From assembly GCF_001696615.3 (NCBI RefSeq), contig NZ_CP032279.1, positions 186,001 through 250,000 on the forward strand: a stretch of 64,000 nt of DNA, in the 5' to 3' direction. The stretch is from Acinetobacter sp. WCHAc010034 (GTDB lineage: Bacteria > Pseudomonadota > Gammaproteobacteria > Pseudomonadales > Moraxellaceae). Under the pieces are notes generated by a model. The model was not told where the DNA came from and did not search any database. It saw only the letters and a program-made list of their open reading frames with translations. The first letter of the stretch is position 1, and each line of letters opens with the position of its first letter. Made by a program: the position numbers and the translations under genes. Below, in pieces: positions 53,710 through 62,678 of this stretch.

Positions 53710-53858
53710 TTTAAAATAAAGCTAAAATAGCAGCAGGCCAGAGCTTCAGCCGCCTATGTTCAGCCCAGACTGCGCATGAGCGGCTTAATGGTCTGCCTGC
53801 GGCCGAATAGAAGCGCATGCAATGAAGCTTAAAAATCAATAAAAACAGGAGAATAAAA

Positions 53859-54352
53859 ATGAATCTGCACAACTGGCAGCATATCCGCAAAGTCGTTGCC
53901 GATGCGCAGCGCGCTGCCATGCATTGCTCAATTGCCACAGTGGATCAGCAGCTGCAGCCGACCATCACCCCAATTGGAACGCTGTTTCTGCATGAACAGG
54001 GCTATTCAGGTTTCTTTTTTGATGCCTATTCAGGCGCGCTGGAAGAAAATCTGGCGGCAAACGCCAAAGCCTGCATTCAGGCCGTAAACAGCAGCCGCTT
54101 CTTTTGGCTAAAGTCGCTGCTTAAAGGCGAATTTCAGGATATCCCGGCGTGCGCTTATATGCGGAAATTGGCCCATTGCGTCCAGCAGCGGCAGAAGAAT
54201 CAGCGCGCGTGAATGCGCAGCTTAAAGCGCTGCAATGGACGAAAGGCAGCCGGAAGATCTGGTCTGACGTCACCCATGTCCGCGACTTTAAAGTGCATGG
54301 CTATAAATGGGTGCAGTATCCTGAAATGATGCCGAAGCAGCCGGACTTTTAA
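53859..54352 (+). pseudogene. Pyridoxamine 5'-phosphate oxidase-like protein, one-base frameshift
   Basis: The first frame reads MNLHNWQHIRKVVADAQRAA, TITPIGTLFLHEQGYSGFFF and LKSLLKGEFQDIP, a FMN-binding split barrel of the PNPOx-like group. After DIP the second frame, beginning at GVRLYAEIGPLRPAAAEESA, continues ALQWTKGSRKIWSDVTHVRD to 54352. Adding one G at GG 54146-54147 joins them into about 164 residues, the natural length. It may be a true pseudogene or a sequencing slip. Confidence 0.8.
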
Positions 54353-54359
54353 ATCTTAC

Positions 54360-54971
54360 TTAAAGTAAGCCTATTTCCACAAATAACTGGCGGTAGGCTT
54401 CAGCTTTCTTCTCCAAAGCCAGCGGATAAGCCCGCGATGAAGACGGCATGCGGTATAAGCTTAAATCACGGCCGGCAAAATGCGTCCGGCTGGATGCGCC
54501 AATCACCGGTTTTTCCGCGCTTTCAGGCATCGACAGCATGAGGGTATCGGTGGCCTTGTCGCCCGTGGTCATAATGCTGCGGCAATCCGGCATTTGTTCC
54601 AGAAGCATTTTCAAATCCGTCGGCGTATGAATCTGCAGGAATTTATCCGCCGCATTGCCCTTCAGGCGGATGACCTGATAGGCCGTATCAAAAATTCCGA
54701 TGCCTTTTGCATTGAGGAAATCGCGGATCTGCTGCTCTTTAAAGCGTTTATTTTCAATATCCAAAAAATGGTTTTTATCCTGAAAAAAGCACAGGCCGAA
54801 GATTTTCCACATATCATTCTGAAAATTCGGATAGTAAAAATCCATTTTCCAGCGCGTTTTCGGCGGTGGAAAGCTTCCGAGCATTAAAAGCTTGCCATTG
54901 GCAGGCAAAAACGGCGCCAAAGGATGAGTTTCGATTGCAGCCTCAGTGGAGGAATGTTCAGTATCGGTCAT
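54360..54971 (-). CDS. Uracil-DNA glycosylase-family protein (hypoxanthine/uracil type)
   Basis: A 203-residue protein with family motif I LLMLGSFPPPKTRWKMDFYY and a motif II-like C-terminal block YRMPSSSRAYPLALEKKAEA. The middle has YYPNFQNDMWKIFGLCFF and GIGIFDTAYQVIRLKGNAAD, as in the branch annotated as DNA-deoxyinosine glycosylases. It would remove damaged bases from DNA. It converges with the broken PNPOx-like gene with 7 bases between stops. Confidence 0.82.
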   Translation of the reverse strand: MTDTEHSSTEAAIETHPLAPFLPANGKLLMLGSFPPPKTRWKMDFYYPNFQNDMWKIFGLCFFQDKNHFLDIENKRFKEQQIRDFLNAKGIGIFDTAYQVIRLKGNAADKFLQIHTPTDLKMLLEQMPDCRSIMTTGDKATDTLMLSMPESAEKPVIGASSRTHFAGRDLSLYRMPSSSRAYPLALEKKAEAYRQLFVEIGLL

Positions 54972-55051
54972 AGCGGGTTCATTGAATGCGTCTATCTAAC
55001 TATCAGGAAGGCGGATGTGCAGAAAAGCGCTTTCAGCAAATAAAGGAGAAT

Positions 55052-55822
55052 TTAAAACTTCCGGCGGATTTTAGCCGCTGCTTCCTGCGCCCATATTTTG
55101 TAGATTTCCTTGCTGGGATGAAAGCCGTCGGCCGCCATTTCCAGATTCAGCGCCTGATATTTTTTAAGGTCATATTCAATCCATTGCATAGCGGGCCTGT
55201 GCTGAATGAATTGCGCCAGCTGCTTATTCATTTGCTTGGCGTATTGCCCAAACAGCCAGCCCAGCGGGTTCGGCAGCGCCGGAAACAAATGCATCGGCGG
55301 CACACCGGCAGCAATAATCAAATCCGGCGTGAATTTATCTTCAATTAAGCCGTAAAATTTCCGCTGCTGCTTAATCCACGCCTTGGCGGACATTAACTTG
55401 GTCACATCATTGACCCCGACCGAGGTCAAAACGGCATCATAATGGCGCGCTTCAAGCGCATTTAAACTGTCAATGACCTGCGCCGTGCTGTCGCCGGTTT
55501 TTGCGTGAAGTTTCCAGCTGACTGCATAATCAGCCTGCAGTTCTTTCAGCACCGCGCCCAGCAAAGCGGCTTCATGCGTCGCCACGCCCACGCCGGCCGC
55601 CGCCGAGTCGCCGGCAATTAAAATCGACAAGGCTTTTCCGCTACCGGACTGCCCTTCGCGCATGCCTTCCGGCTCCGGCAAGCGCGGCGTGTTTTTCTTG
55701 ACGCGCAAGCCTTGAAACACTAAGGCCGGAATTAAAGCAAGGGTGGCTGCTTTTAAAATCATCATGGCGTGCCGCAGCAAGGGAGTCTTTAAAAGTTTAG
55801 TCGATTGATTCAGCGCATGCAT
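55052..55822 (-). CDS. SGNH/GDSL-family hydrolase
   Basis: A 256-residue protein with an N-terminal hydrophobic anchor (AMMILKAATLALIPALVFQG). Catalytic blocks: Ser in LIAGDSAAAGVGVATHE, Asn in LTSVGVNDVTKLM, and Asp/His in AADGFHPSKEIYKIWAQE. It is likely an envelope-bound esterase or lipase-like enzyme acting on acyl esters. Single gene facing the Fur-boxed esterase at 55944. Confidence 0.86.
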   Translation of the reverse strand: MHALNQSTKLLKTPLLRHAMMILKAATLALIPALVFQGLRVKKNTPRLPEPEGMREGQSGSGKALSILIAGDSAAAGVGVATHEAALLGAVLKELQADYAVSWKLHAKTGDSTAQVIDSLNALEARHYDAVLTSVGVNDVTKLMSAKAWIKQQRKFYGLIEDKFTPDLIIAAGVPPMHLFPALPNPLGWLFGQYAKQMNKQLAQFIQHRPAMQWIEYDLKKYQALNLEMAADGFHPSKEIYKIWAQEAAAKIRRKF

Positions 55823-55889
55823 TGACTGAAGCGACCATTGCGTAGCATTTTAAAATAGATATTTCACATTTATGCTGGCAGATACACTT

Positions 55890-55908
55890 AATAATGATTA
55901 TCATTTAT
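55890..55908. promoter_or_regulatory. Fur box
   Basis: AATAATGATTATCATTTAT matches the 19-bp Fur consensus at 14 positions, including the core ATAATGAT-ATCATT. It lies 36 bases before the chosen esterase start. It falls inside the longer open frame from 55872, which argues against that start. Confidence 0.82.
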
Positions 55909-55943
55909 TGTATTTCATATTCACTGTTGAATTGCCTTTTATC

Positions 55944-57314
55944 ATGCTGAAAAAAATAAGTTTTGCGCTGTTCAGCAGCGGTTTTGCCTTTTCCGCGCCG
56001 CAGCTGCTGGCCCAGCCTGCGCCTGCCGCTGCCGAACAATATGCCTATGCTGCACCATGCGAATCTGTTCAGCCTGAGAGCCGGCGCCTAAAGCTGCTTC
56101 AGGCCAAACCCAAGCAGTCCGCTAAAATCATTGAACAATTCTGGCAGGATATCGCGCAGCAAGGCACGCCGCTGGCGGAAAAAATTGACGCGCAAAACAG
56201 CCGGATTATTTTCTTATGGCGCGGCGCCATGCACAATGTTCGCCTGATTGGCGGGCCAAGCAATGATCATGAATGGCTGACCCGCCTGCCCAATACAGAT
56301 ATCTGGTTTAAAGAAGCTATTGTGGACAGCCGGTTTATCGGCAGCTACAGTTTTGCAGTAGATTTGCCTAATGTTGAAGGCTATTTATCCCATTACTGCC
56401 CGCATTTGAACCCGGAGCTGAAAGAGTCCCGCGCGCAGCGCCGCGCCGTGCTGCAGGTGCAGAAACTTGACCCTTTCAACCCGCAGACCTATTTGCCTTT
56501 AAGTGATGCATCCGGCTTAAGAAATGAAAATTACACCGCGCTGGACAATGCGCCGGCCTTTGCCAATCCGAAGGATTTTCCCGGCTTGGCCAGCCCTGAA
56601 GTCAAAAGCTATACCCTGAACAGCAAGCTGCTGCATAATCAGCGCACGGTTCAAATCTATCAATCCAAACGTACCAACCCCAAGCAGGACTACGTTACCG
56701 CTATTTTCTTTGACGGCCGGCAGTATGCAGACCTGCTGCAGGTGCCGAAAGCTCTGGATATTTTAGTCAGCCAAGGCAAGCTGCCGCCCATTCAGGCGGT
56801 GTTTGTGTCTGCGCCAGATGATGCGCAGCGCCCCAAAGAACTGACGCCGAATGCTGAATTTACTGCATTTTTTGGCCAGGAATTGCTGCCATGGATAGAC
56901 CGGCACTTGCCGGCTGAGCGCAATAAGCGGAAAACAGTGCTGCTGGGTTCCAGCTTAGGCGGCTTAAGCTCGGCCTATTTGGCCTTGAAGTATCCGCAGG
57001 AAATCAGCCATGCGGTGCCACTTTCAGGTTCATTCTGGTGGCAGGCGCAAGAAACTGACCTGCCGAATGGCATGAGCAAAATCATCCGGGCGCAGCCGCA
57101 TCAGCCGAAGCAGCATTGGTTTATTTCCGCCAACAGCTATGAAAGCTCGCGCAATAATAATGGACTGAGCATTTTAGAAACTTCCCCGGCGGTCGCGGCC
57201 GACTTGCGGGCCAAAGGCCATGATGTCGCGTATAAAAGCTATATCGGCGGCCATTCCTACGCCATTTGGCAGGTCACGCTGCAGGAAGCGCTGCTGCATT
57301 TTTTTGCCGAATAG
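55944..57314 (+). CDS. Enterochelin esterase-like (Fes/IroE family) exported hydrolase
   Basis: A 456-residue protein from ATG 55944: MLKKISFALFSSGFAFSAPQ then LLAQ, a signal peptide. The N-terminal domain (DHEWLTRLPNTDIWFKEAIV, GSYSFAVDLPN) is the Fes substrate domain. The alpha/beta hydrolase has the nucleophile in VLLGSSLGGLSSAYLAL and the catalytic His in YIGGHSYAIWQVTL, with YVTAIFFDGRQYAD before. It would cut catecholate siderophore esters in the periplasm to release iron. The Fur box just upstream supports iron control. No siderophore genes lie next to it. Confidence 0.87.
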   Translation: MLKKISFALFSSGFAFSAPQLLAQPAPAAAEQYAYAAPCESVQPESRRLKLLQAKPKQSAKIIEQFWQDIAQQGTPLAEKIDAQNSRIIFLWRGAMHNVRLIGGPSNDHEWLTRLPNTDIWFKEAIVDSRFIGSYSFAVDLPNVEGYLSHYCPHLNPELKESRAQRRAVLQVQKLDPFNPQTYLPLSDASGLRNENYTALDNAPAFANPKDFPGLASPEVKSYTLNSKLLHNQRTVQIYQSKRTNPKQDYVTAIFFDGRQYADLLQVPKALDILVSQGKLPPIQAVFVSAPDDAQRPKELTPNAEFTAFFGQELLPWIDRHLPAERNKRKTVLLGSSLGGLSSAYLALKYPQEISHAVPLSGSFWWQAQETDLPNGMSKIIRAQPHQPKQHWFISANSYESSRNNNGLSILETSPAVAADLRAKGHDVAYKSYIGGHSYAIWQVTLQEALLHFFAE

Positions 57315-57528
57315 CGCCGCATGATGCCTTTGCTGAGCATTTCCGATGCAGGCTTGCAGATCTAGTCGATCCAGCCCTGCTTTTTCACAGCTCCTGCCGG
57401 CGCAGCCAAGCGCGGTTCAGCGCAAAAATCTGCCGATTTTCCTGTTGCCCGGCCTGAAATTGGCTATGCTAAAGGCCAAGCCTGCAAGCTAAGGCTTAGC
57501 CTTAAAACAAAGATAGAAGGAATTGCCG

Positions 57529-58284
57529 ATGATGAATAGAATTTTGGCCGCCAGCCTGCTGATGGCCAGCAGCCTGCCTGCTTTCGCCTTGAATCCGGCG
57601 GAGCAAAAGCAGGTTGGGCATATCATCCAGCTGTTTAAGCAAAACAATGCGCAAGCGATTGCGCAAAGCATTCAGTATCCATTGAACCGTGAGGCGCCGC
57701 TGCCGGCAATTCAAAATGCCAAAGAAATGCAGCAGCGCTTCGCTCAGGTCTTTGATGCCCAGCTGAAACAGGACATTGCCCAGTCCAAGCTCAGCCAGTG
57801 GGATGCAGTCGGCTGGCGCGGCATTATGCTGGACAGCGGCAAAGTCTGGATGAATGACGGCAAGATCACTGCGGTCAATTACAGCAGTCAGGCCGAACAG
57901 CAGCTGAAGAAACAGCTGATTGCGCAGCAGAAGCAAAACCTGCACCCCTCTTTGCGCAGCTTTAAAGCGCCGGTTTTCAGCTTTTCGACCCAGAGCTTTG
58001 CAGTACGCATTGATGAGCTGCAAAATGGGCAGTACCGCTATGCCTCATGGAAAGCGGGACAGGCGCAATCGGCCAAGCCGGCACTGGTCTTAAATAAAGG
58101 CACTGTGCAGTTTGACGGCAGCGGCGGCAATCATCACTATGATTTTAAAAGCGGCAGCTACAGCTATACGGTAGAACGCAATATTATTGGCGCCAGTGAA
58201 ACGCCGGAAGTGAATTTAACAGTGAAACAGGCCGGAAAAGTGATTTTAAATCAGGCCGGCAGCTTATTGACGAATGCAAAATAA
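57529..58284 (+). CDS. Exported protein of unknown function
   Basis: A 251-residue protein from ATG 57529 (AAGG 8 bases upstream; the frame also opens with a TTG at 57523). Signal peptide MMNRILAASLLMASSLPAFA. The mature part begins LNPAEQKQVGHIIQLFKQNN with a helical domain to about residue 130 (ending QLKKQLIAQQKQNLHPSLR), then a beta-rich C-terminal domain (VFSFSTQSFAVRIDELQNGQ, GSGGNHHYDFKSGSYSYTVE). No recognised family. Confidence 0.7.
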   Translation: MMNRILAASLLMASSLPAFALNPAEQKQVGHIIQLFKQNNAQAIAQSIQYPLNREAPLPAIQNAKEMQQRFAQVFDAQLKQDIAQSKLSQWDAVGWRGIMLDSGKVWMNDGKITAVNYSSQAEQQLKKQLIAQQKQNLHPSLRSFKAPVFSFSTQSFAVRIDELQNGQYRYASWKAGQAQSAKPALVLNKGTVQFDGSGGNHHYDFKSGSYSYTVERNIIGASETPEVNLTVKQAGKVILNQAGSLLTNAK

Positions 58285-58306
58285 GCTGGAACCGCGCTGC
58301 AAAGCA

Positions 58307-58966
58307 TTATTCTGCGGAATAGCTGACTGGCGCCTTGCCTGCATCCGCAATGGTTCTGAACGTTAAGCTGATGCGCGGCTGCCGGATCCGCTTGGCAAGA
58401 GGCAGATGATGCAGCCAGTGGTTCTGCGTTACATCTTTCATCAGCAGCAGACTGCCGTGTTCCAGATGCATCTCAACTTTTTCCCCAGTCTGCTTATGCT
58501 TAAACAGAAAACGCCGTTCGGCGCCTAAGCTGAGCGAGGCAATTGCGCCGTTCTGTTTCAGGTCTTTTTCGCCGTCACTGTGCCACGCCATGCCTTCGCT
58601 GCCGTCATGATACAAATTCAGCAGGCAGGAATTGAACGTTTCTCCTGTCCAGCGCTCCACCCAATGCCTCAGCTGCAGCAGCTCTTCTGTCCACGGCAGC
58701 GCGTATTTGGTCGTTTTGGAATAGGTGTAGGCATAGGGCAGATTGCCATACCACGCTACCTTCCTTTTGGTGGCAATGCGCTTGCCGAAAATCACTGCCT
58801 CATCATGCTGCCATGCAATACGCCGCATCAGCAGCTGAAAAAAGTCATCGGCAGCTTTGCTGTTCAGGATTGGCCCGTAATACTGCACCATGCCGTCATA
58901 CGGCAGCAGGTTTGGCGGCTCATCCGGCATGCCCTGAACTGCATTATTTTGATCAGGCAGGTTCAT
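58307..58966 (-). CDS. AlkB-like 2-oxoglutarate/Fe(II) DNA-repair dioxygenase
   Basis: A 219-residue protein from ATG 58966 (MNLPDQNNAVQGMPDEPPNL), which overlaps the end of ada by 14 bases; a longer frame begins inside ada. The HxD iron ligands are in GMAWHSDGEKDL, the distal His in DVTQNHWLHHLP and the 2-oxoglutarate Arg in QPRISLTFR, with ASLSLGAERRFLFKHK before. It removes methyl groups from damaged bases by oxidation. It is coupled to the methyltransferase gene ada, as in the E. coli ada-alkB operon. Confidence 0.9.
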   Translation of the reverse strand: MNLPDQNNAVQGMPDEPPNLLPYDGMVQYYGPILNSKAADDFFQLLMRRIAWQHDEAVIFGKRIATKRKVAWYGNLPYAYTYSKTTKYALPWTEELLQLRHWVERWTGETFNSCLLNLYHDGSEGMAWHSDGEKDLKQNGAIASLSLGAERRFLFKHKQTGEKVEMHLEHGSLLLMKDVTQNHWLHHLPLAKRIRQPRISLTFRTIADAGKAPVSYSAE

Positions 58967-59825
58967 GCGCTTTTGCTCCTTCCCAGCCAATGATGGCTGT
59001 TTTGCGCGGCGCGCCCCATTTATAGCCGCCAATAATGCCTGTTGCGCGGATTACCCGGTGGCAAGGGATTAAAAATGCTACAGGATTGCTGCCAATCGCA
59101 GTGCCTACGGCCCGGCCGGCTTTGGGCTGGCCAATCTCCGCAGCAATTTCACCATAGCTTGAAAGCTGCCCCAGCGGGATTTTCAGCAGGCTTTCCCAAA
59201 CTTTCAGCTGAAATGCCGTGGCTTTTAAATGCAGCTTGATTTCCGGCAGGGAATTTGAAGCAGAAAAAATGCTTAAAGCGCTTTGCTGCAAAGCATCCAG
59301 CTGCTCAATAAATTCAGCTTGGGGAAAGGCCTGAACAAGCTGCCGGCGCGCAAGGTGCCGGTCCTGCTCAAAAGCCATATGGCAAATGCCTTTCCCTGTC
59401 GATGCAATAATGACCTCGCCAAACGGCGTAGCGCTGAAACTGTAGTGAATTGAAAGATTTCTGCCCTGATTTTTATATTCCGCCGGGGTCATGCCTTCCA
59501 GCTGCACAAACAAGTCATGCAGCCGGCTGGGACTGGACAGCCCGGTATCATAAACCGCCTCTGCCGCCGCTTTGGATTTTTTTGATGCCAAAATATTCTT
59601 GGCATATTCCAGGCTGATGTACTGCAGAAATTTTTTCGGACTGACGCCGGCCCACGCCTTGAACTGTTTCTGAAAATGAATCGGGCTTAAATGGACAGAG
59701 GCTGCTATTTCATCCAGCGCTGGCTGATTTTTAAAATTTTTATGAATGTATTCAATTGCATCTGCAATCCGTTCATATTGATAATGATCTTGACCGTCAT
59801 CCGCTTTCATCATGCATGCCTTCAT
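58953..59825 (-). CDS. ada: Ada-like protein: AraC DNA-binding domain plus O6-methylguanine methyltransferase
   Basis: A 290-residue fusion. Residues 15-115 are an AraC-type double helix-turn-helix (DEIAASVHLSPIHFQKQFKA, GLSSPSRLHDLFVQLEGMTP). The C-terminal methyltransferase has the acceptor Cys255 in NPVAFLIPCHRVIRATG and GQLSSYGEIAAEIGQPKAGR. The N-terminal zinc/phosphotriester domain of E. coli Ada is missing, so sensing of methyl phosphotriesters by this protein is unlikely. The start could be the ATG at 59813 (MMKADDGQDH), which has AAGG just before it. Confidence 0.9.
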   Translation of the reverse strand: MKACMMKADDGQDHYQYERIADAIEYIHKNFKNQPALDEIAASVHLSPIHFQKQFKAWAGVSPKKFLQYISLEYAKNILASKKSKAAAEAVYDTGLSSPSRLHDLFVQLEGMTPAEYKNQGRNLSIHYSFSATPFGEVIIASTGKGICHMAFEQDRHLARRQLVQAFPQAEFIEQLDALQQSALSIFSASNSLPEIKLHLKATAFQLKVWESLLKIPLGQLSSYGEIAAEIGQPKAGRAVGTAIGSNPVAFLIPCHRVIRATGIIGGYKWGAPRKTAIIGWEGAKAHEPA

Positions 59826-59922
59826 TACGCTTTGATAGAATCAAAACATAAATCCAGAACAGAAAAAATCTGAAACTTGTGTTTTGCAGCTTTTGCTATT
59901 CCGCAGCCATCCCGAAAAAGCA

Positions 59923-59942
59923 AAAGCTCCTTGCGGAGCTTT
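59923..59942 (-). terminator. Intrinsic terminator of the SDR gene
   Basis: AAAGCTCC and GGAGCTTT over a 4-base loop; on the minus strand TGCTTTTT follows. It lies 25 bases after the SDR stop. Confidence 0.8.
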
Positions 59943-59966
59943 GAAACATGCAATCCGCCTAAACAC

Positions 59967-60710
59967 TCAGCCGAGCTTATTGACTAATTTCAGCGGCAGG
60001 ACTTTCATCGCTAAGCCCAGCGGCAGCCAAGGCCATTTCGGCACATAGGCTTTGACTGGGGCTTTTTCAATTTCCGCTGCCAATAAGCGCGAACCGGTTT
60101 TTTCATCCACCTCAAAAGGCAGTTTTTTGGCGCCTTCATTGATTTCTGTACGGATATAGCCGGGAAAAATAGTGCTGACTTTAATTGGCGTATCAAGCAG
60201 TTCCGCGCGGATGCCTTCCGCCAAGGCCGCCACGCCGGCTTTGCTGGCGCCGTAAGCCGTCAAATGCTTAGGCATGCCGCGCATGGCGCTCATCGAGGAA
60301 ATCACCACCAGATGGCCTGAATTCTGCGCGCGGAAAATTTCAACAGCAGCTTCACACTGCGCCAAGGCGGAAATAAAGTTGGTTTCAACCGTCGCGCGGT
60401 TCACGTCAAAGCTGCCCTTGCCGATGCGCCGTCCGCCGCCAATGCCAGCATTGACAATTACCCGGTCAATCGTGCCGAAGTCTTTTTTAAAAGCGCGGAA
60501 AACTTCAAATACCTGATTATAGTCGGTCACATCCAAAGTCTTGGCTATCACCTGAATGCCGTACTGGCTTTCTAGTTCCTGCTTCAGCGCTTCCAGACGC
60601 TCCAAGCGCCGCGCGCAGATGGCCAGATTATAGCCTTTTTTGGCAAATTCGCGCGCCATGCCGGCACCTATGCCTGAACTTGCGCCGGTAATTAAAATTG
60701 TTTTCGCCAT
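59967..60710 (-). CDS. Short-chain dehydrogenase/reductase
   Basis: A 247-residue classical SDR: TGASSGIGAGMAREFAKKGY (cofactor), DVTDYNQVF, VNAGIGGGRRIG, the catalytic Ser in VISSMSAMRGMPKHLTAYGA with the YxxxK as YGASKAG, and FPGYIRTEINEGA. It is the last gene of a minus-strand cluster with a histidine phosphatase, a kinase-like protein and an acyl-CoA dehydrogenase; this set occurs together in many Acinetobacter and Pseudomonas genomes. The substrate may be a lipid alcohol or ketone, unproven. Confidence 0.9.
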   Translation of the reverse strand: MAKTILITGASSGIGAGMAREFAKKGYNLAICARRLERLEALKQELESQYGIQVIAKTLDVTDYNQVFEVFRAFKKDFGTIDRVIVNAGIGGGRRIGKGSFDVNRATVETNFISALAQCEAAVEIFRAQNSGHLVVISSMSAMRGMPKHLTAYGASKAGVAALAEGIRAELLDTPIKVSTIFPGYIRTEINEGAKKLPFEVDEKTGSRLLAAEIEKAPVKAYVPKWPWLPLGLAMKVLPLKLVNKLG

Positions 60711-60741
60711 GACCTTTCTTCCTGTTTGATTTTTTCTAAAA

Positions 60742-61440
60742 TCAAATCCATGTCAGTAAATTAGGATTTTCCGCCTTAATGAAATGATGCTCATTCAGGC
60801 TGAGTAACTGCGGCTCATTGCCCACTAAGCGCAGCGTGGTCATGCTGCTGTTGGCAATCGCCCAGTTCAATGCAAAGGTTTTATTCGGGCTAAGGCCTAA
60901 AATTTTGCCGGCAGCCACGGAAATGACGCCGCCGGAAGTAAACACCACCGCATAGCGCGGCTGGGTTTTGGCCAGCTCATTGCATAGATTCTGCAAGGCG
61001 GTTTCGACGCGGCGCTTAAAATGCGGCCATGACTCTTCATATTCATGGTGATAGTCGCCGCCGGTCCAGCGCTCAATCGCGCCTTCAAAAATTTTAGCCA
61101 AATAAGCCCGTGGGTTGTCTTCTTTATCCACATCAGCTTTGAGCAAATGCGGCTCGTTGAAGCGCGGTTCATACTGGGCAAAAACCTGCTGATGATTGAA
61201 CTCATTCCAGGCGCTGTCTGTCACCACGCTGGCTTCAGGAAAGCATTGCTCCAGCGCAATGCCCGCAGTCTGCTGATGGCGGCGCATTGAACCGGCAACC
61301 GCATAGGGCGCTTCTTTCAAAATGCTGTCAAAATACTGACCTAAAATTTTCGCCTGCAATTCGCCGTTGGGAGAAAGCTGGTCATAGCTTTCTGCGCCGA
61401 ATGAAGCCTGCCCGTGGCGAATCAGATAAATCGTGGTCAT
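60742..61440 (-). CDS. Histidine phosphatase family protein
   Basis: A 232-residue phosphoglycerate mutase-like phosphatase. The catalytic RHG motif is YLIRHGQASFGAESYDQLSP; the second Arg/His set is in AVAGSMRRHQQTAGIAL and VVFTSGGVISVAAGKIL (the final His is replaced by GGV in this branch, an oddity). Its ATG overlaps the stop of the preceding kinase-like gene as ATGA, so translation is coupled. The substrate is unknown. Confidence 0.86.
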   Translation of the reverse strand: MTTIYLIRHGQASFGAESYDQLSPNGELQAKILGQYFDSILKEAPYAVAGSMRRHQQTAGIALEQCFPEASVVTDSAWNEFNHQQVFAQYEPRFNEPHLLKADVDKEDNPRAYLAKIFEGAIERWTGGDYHHEYEESWPHFKRRVETALQNLCNELAKTQPRYAVVFTSGGVISVAAGKILGLSPNKTFALNWAIANSSMTTLRLVGNEPQLLSLNEHHFIKAENPNLLTWI

Positions 61441-62558
61441 TTTCCTAACATTTCCTTCATTTTTACAATATATTTGTGCGCAACATCATTGGCTTCAAGT
61501 TTATGCTTGCCAATCAGCTTCAGCGCACGGATGTGCAGCGCATGAATGACGATCCAGAAATCCTTAAAGGCCGGATTCTTCGTTTGCCTGTGGTAATAGC
61601 GGTAATAAATCTGCTGCGCAATCACTGCCAGGCGGAAAATGCCGAAGACTTCATAAAAGGTCCAGTTATCAGTCTGCAGCCCGGTTTTTTGCAGATAATA
61701 ATCCACCACTTCTTTGCGTGTGAACATGCCTTTTAAATTGGTCGGCTGGCGGCGCGTAGCTTTGAAAATTGGGCTGTCATGCTCTTCCACCCAATAGGCC
61801 AATGCCGAACCCAAGTCCATTAAAGGATCACCCAGCGTCGCCATTTCCCAGTCCAGCACGCCAATCACTTCTGTCGGGTTTTCAGGGTTTAAAATGATAT
61901 TGTCAAAGCGCCAGTCATTGTGAATGATGCAGGTTTTAGAGTCGGCAGGAATATTGTCTTTCAGCCATTTGCGCACCAGCTTAAATGAAGGCGCATTCAG
62001 CGTTTTGGCTTTTTCATAGCGCGCATCCCAGCCTTCAACCTGGCGGCGGCAGTAGCCATCGCCCTTGCCCAGCTGTTCCAGCGCCGTACCCTGATACGGC
62101 ACCTGATGCAGCTCAATCAGCTTGTCGATGACATTGATGCACAGCTCGCGCACCTGCGCTTCACTGAAATTCAAATTCTTCGGCAGATTGGCGCGCGGAA
62201 TAATGCCTTCAACGCGCTTCATCACATAAAAATCGCAACCGATGACCGATTCATCCTGGCATAAGGCCACCATTTCCGGCAGCACCGGATAAAACGGCGC
62301 AAGATTTTTCTGCACATTGTATTCACGCGCCATGTCATGTGCAGACTTGGCTTTTGTGCCTTTAGGCGGGCGGCGCAAGATTAAATCCGCATTTTCATAT
62401 TTTAAGCGGTAAGTCCAGTTGGAAGCGCCGCCGGAATACTGAGTGACTTCTACCGGGCCTGAAAGCTCTTCACCCTGCTCAATCAGCCAATTTCCTACGG
62501 CGCGGACATCTAATTCCTCGCCCTCGCGCACTGATCCGCCAATATCAATCACTGACAT
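61437..62558 (-). CDS. Phosphotransferase (APH/ACAD10-like kinase fold)
   Basis: A 373-residue protein of the aminoglycoside-phosphotransferase fold in the ACAD10/11 branch. ATP-binding Lys region: YSGGASNWTYRLKYENADLI and LRRPPKGTKAKSAHD; catalytic loop SKTCIIHNDWRFDNIILNPE; metal site GVLDWEMATLGDPLMDLGSA. In animals the same domain is fused to an acyl-CoA dehydrogenase and phosphorylates 4-hydroxyacyl-CoA. Here the dehydrogenase is the neighbouring gene upstream, which supports the same joint role. Confidence 0.9.
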   Translation of the reverse strand: MSVIDIGGSVREGEELDVRAVGNWLIEQGEELSGPVEVTQYSGGASNWTYRLKYENADLILRRPPKGTKAKSAHDMAREYNVQKNLAPFYPVLPEMVALCQDESVIGCDFYVMKRVEGIIPRANLPKNLNFSEAQVRELCINVIDKLIELHQVPYQGTALEQLGKGDGYCRRQVEGWDARYEKAKTLNAPSFKLVRKWLKDNIPADSKTCIIHNDWRFDNIILNPENPTEVIGVLDWEMATLGDPLMDLGSALAYWVEEHDSPIFKATRRQPTNLKGMFTRKEVVDYYLQKTGLQTDNWTFYEVFGIFRLAVIAQQIYYRYYHRQTKNPAFKDFWIVIHALHIRALKLIGKHKLEANDVAHKYIVKMKEMLGK

Positions 62559-62678
62559 TTTATTTCTTCCTAAAACCCTGAATTTGTATTTTCTAAAAAA
62601 GGCTTAATATGAATTCACTGCATCTTTTTCTTATAGCATGACTCCCGGTTTGAAGTCACGGCTATAAGATCGGCAGGA

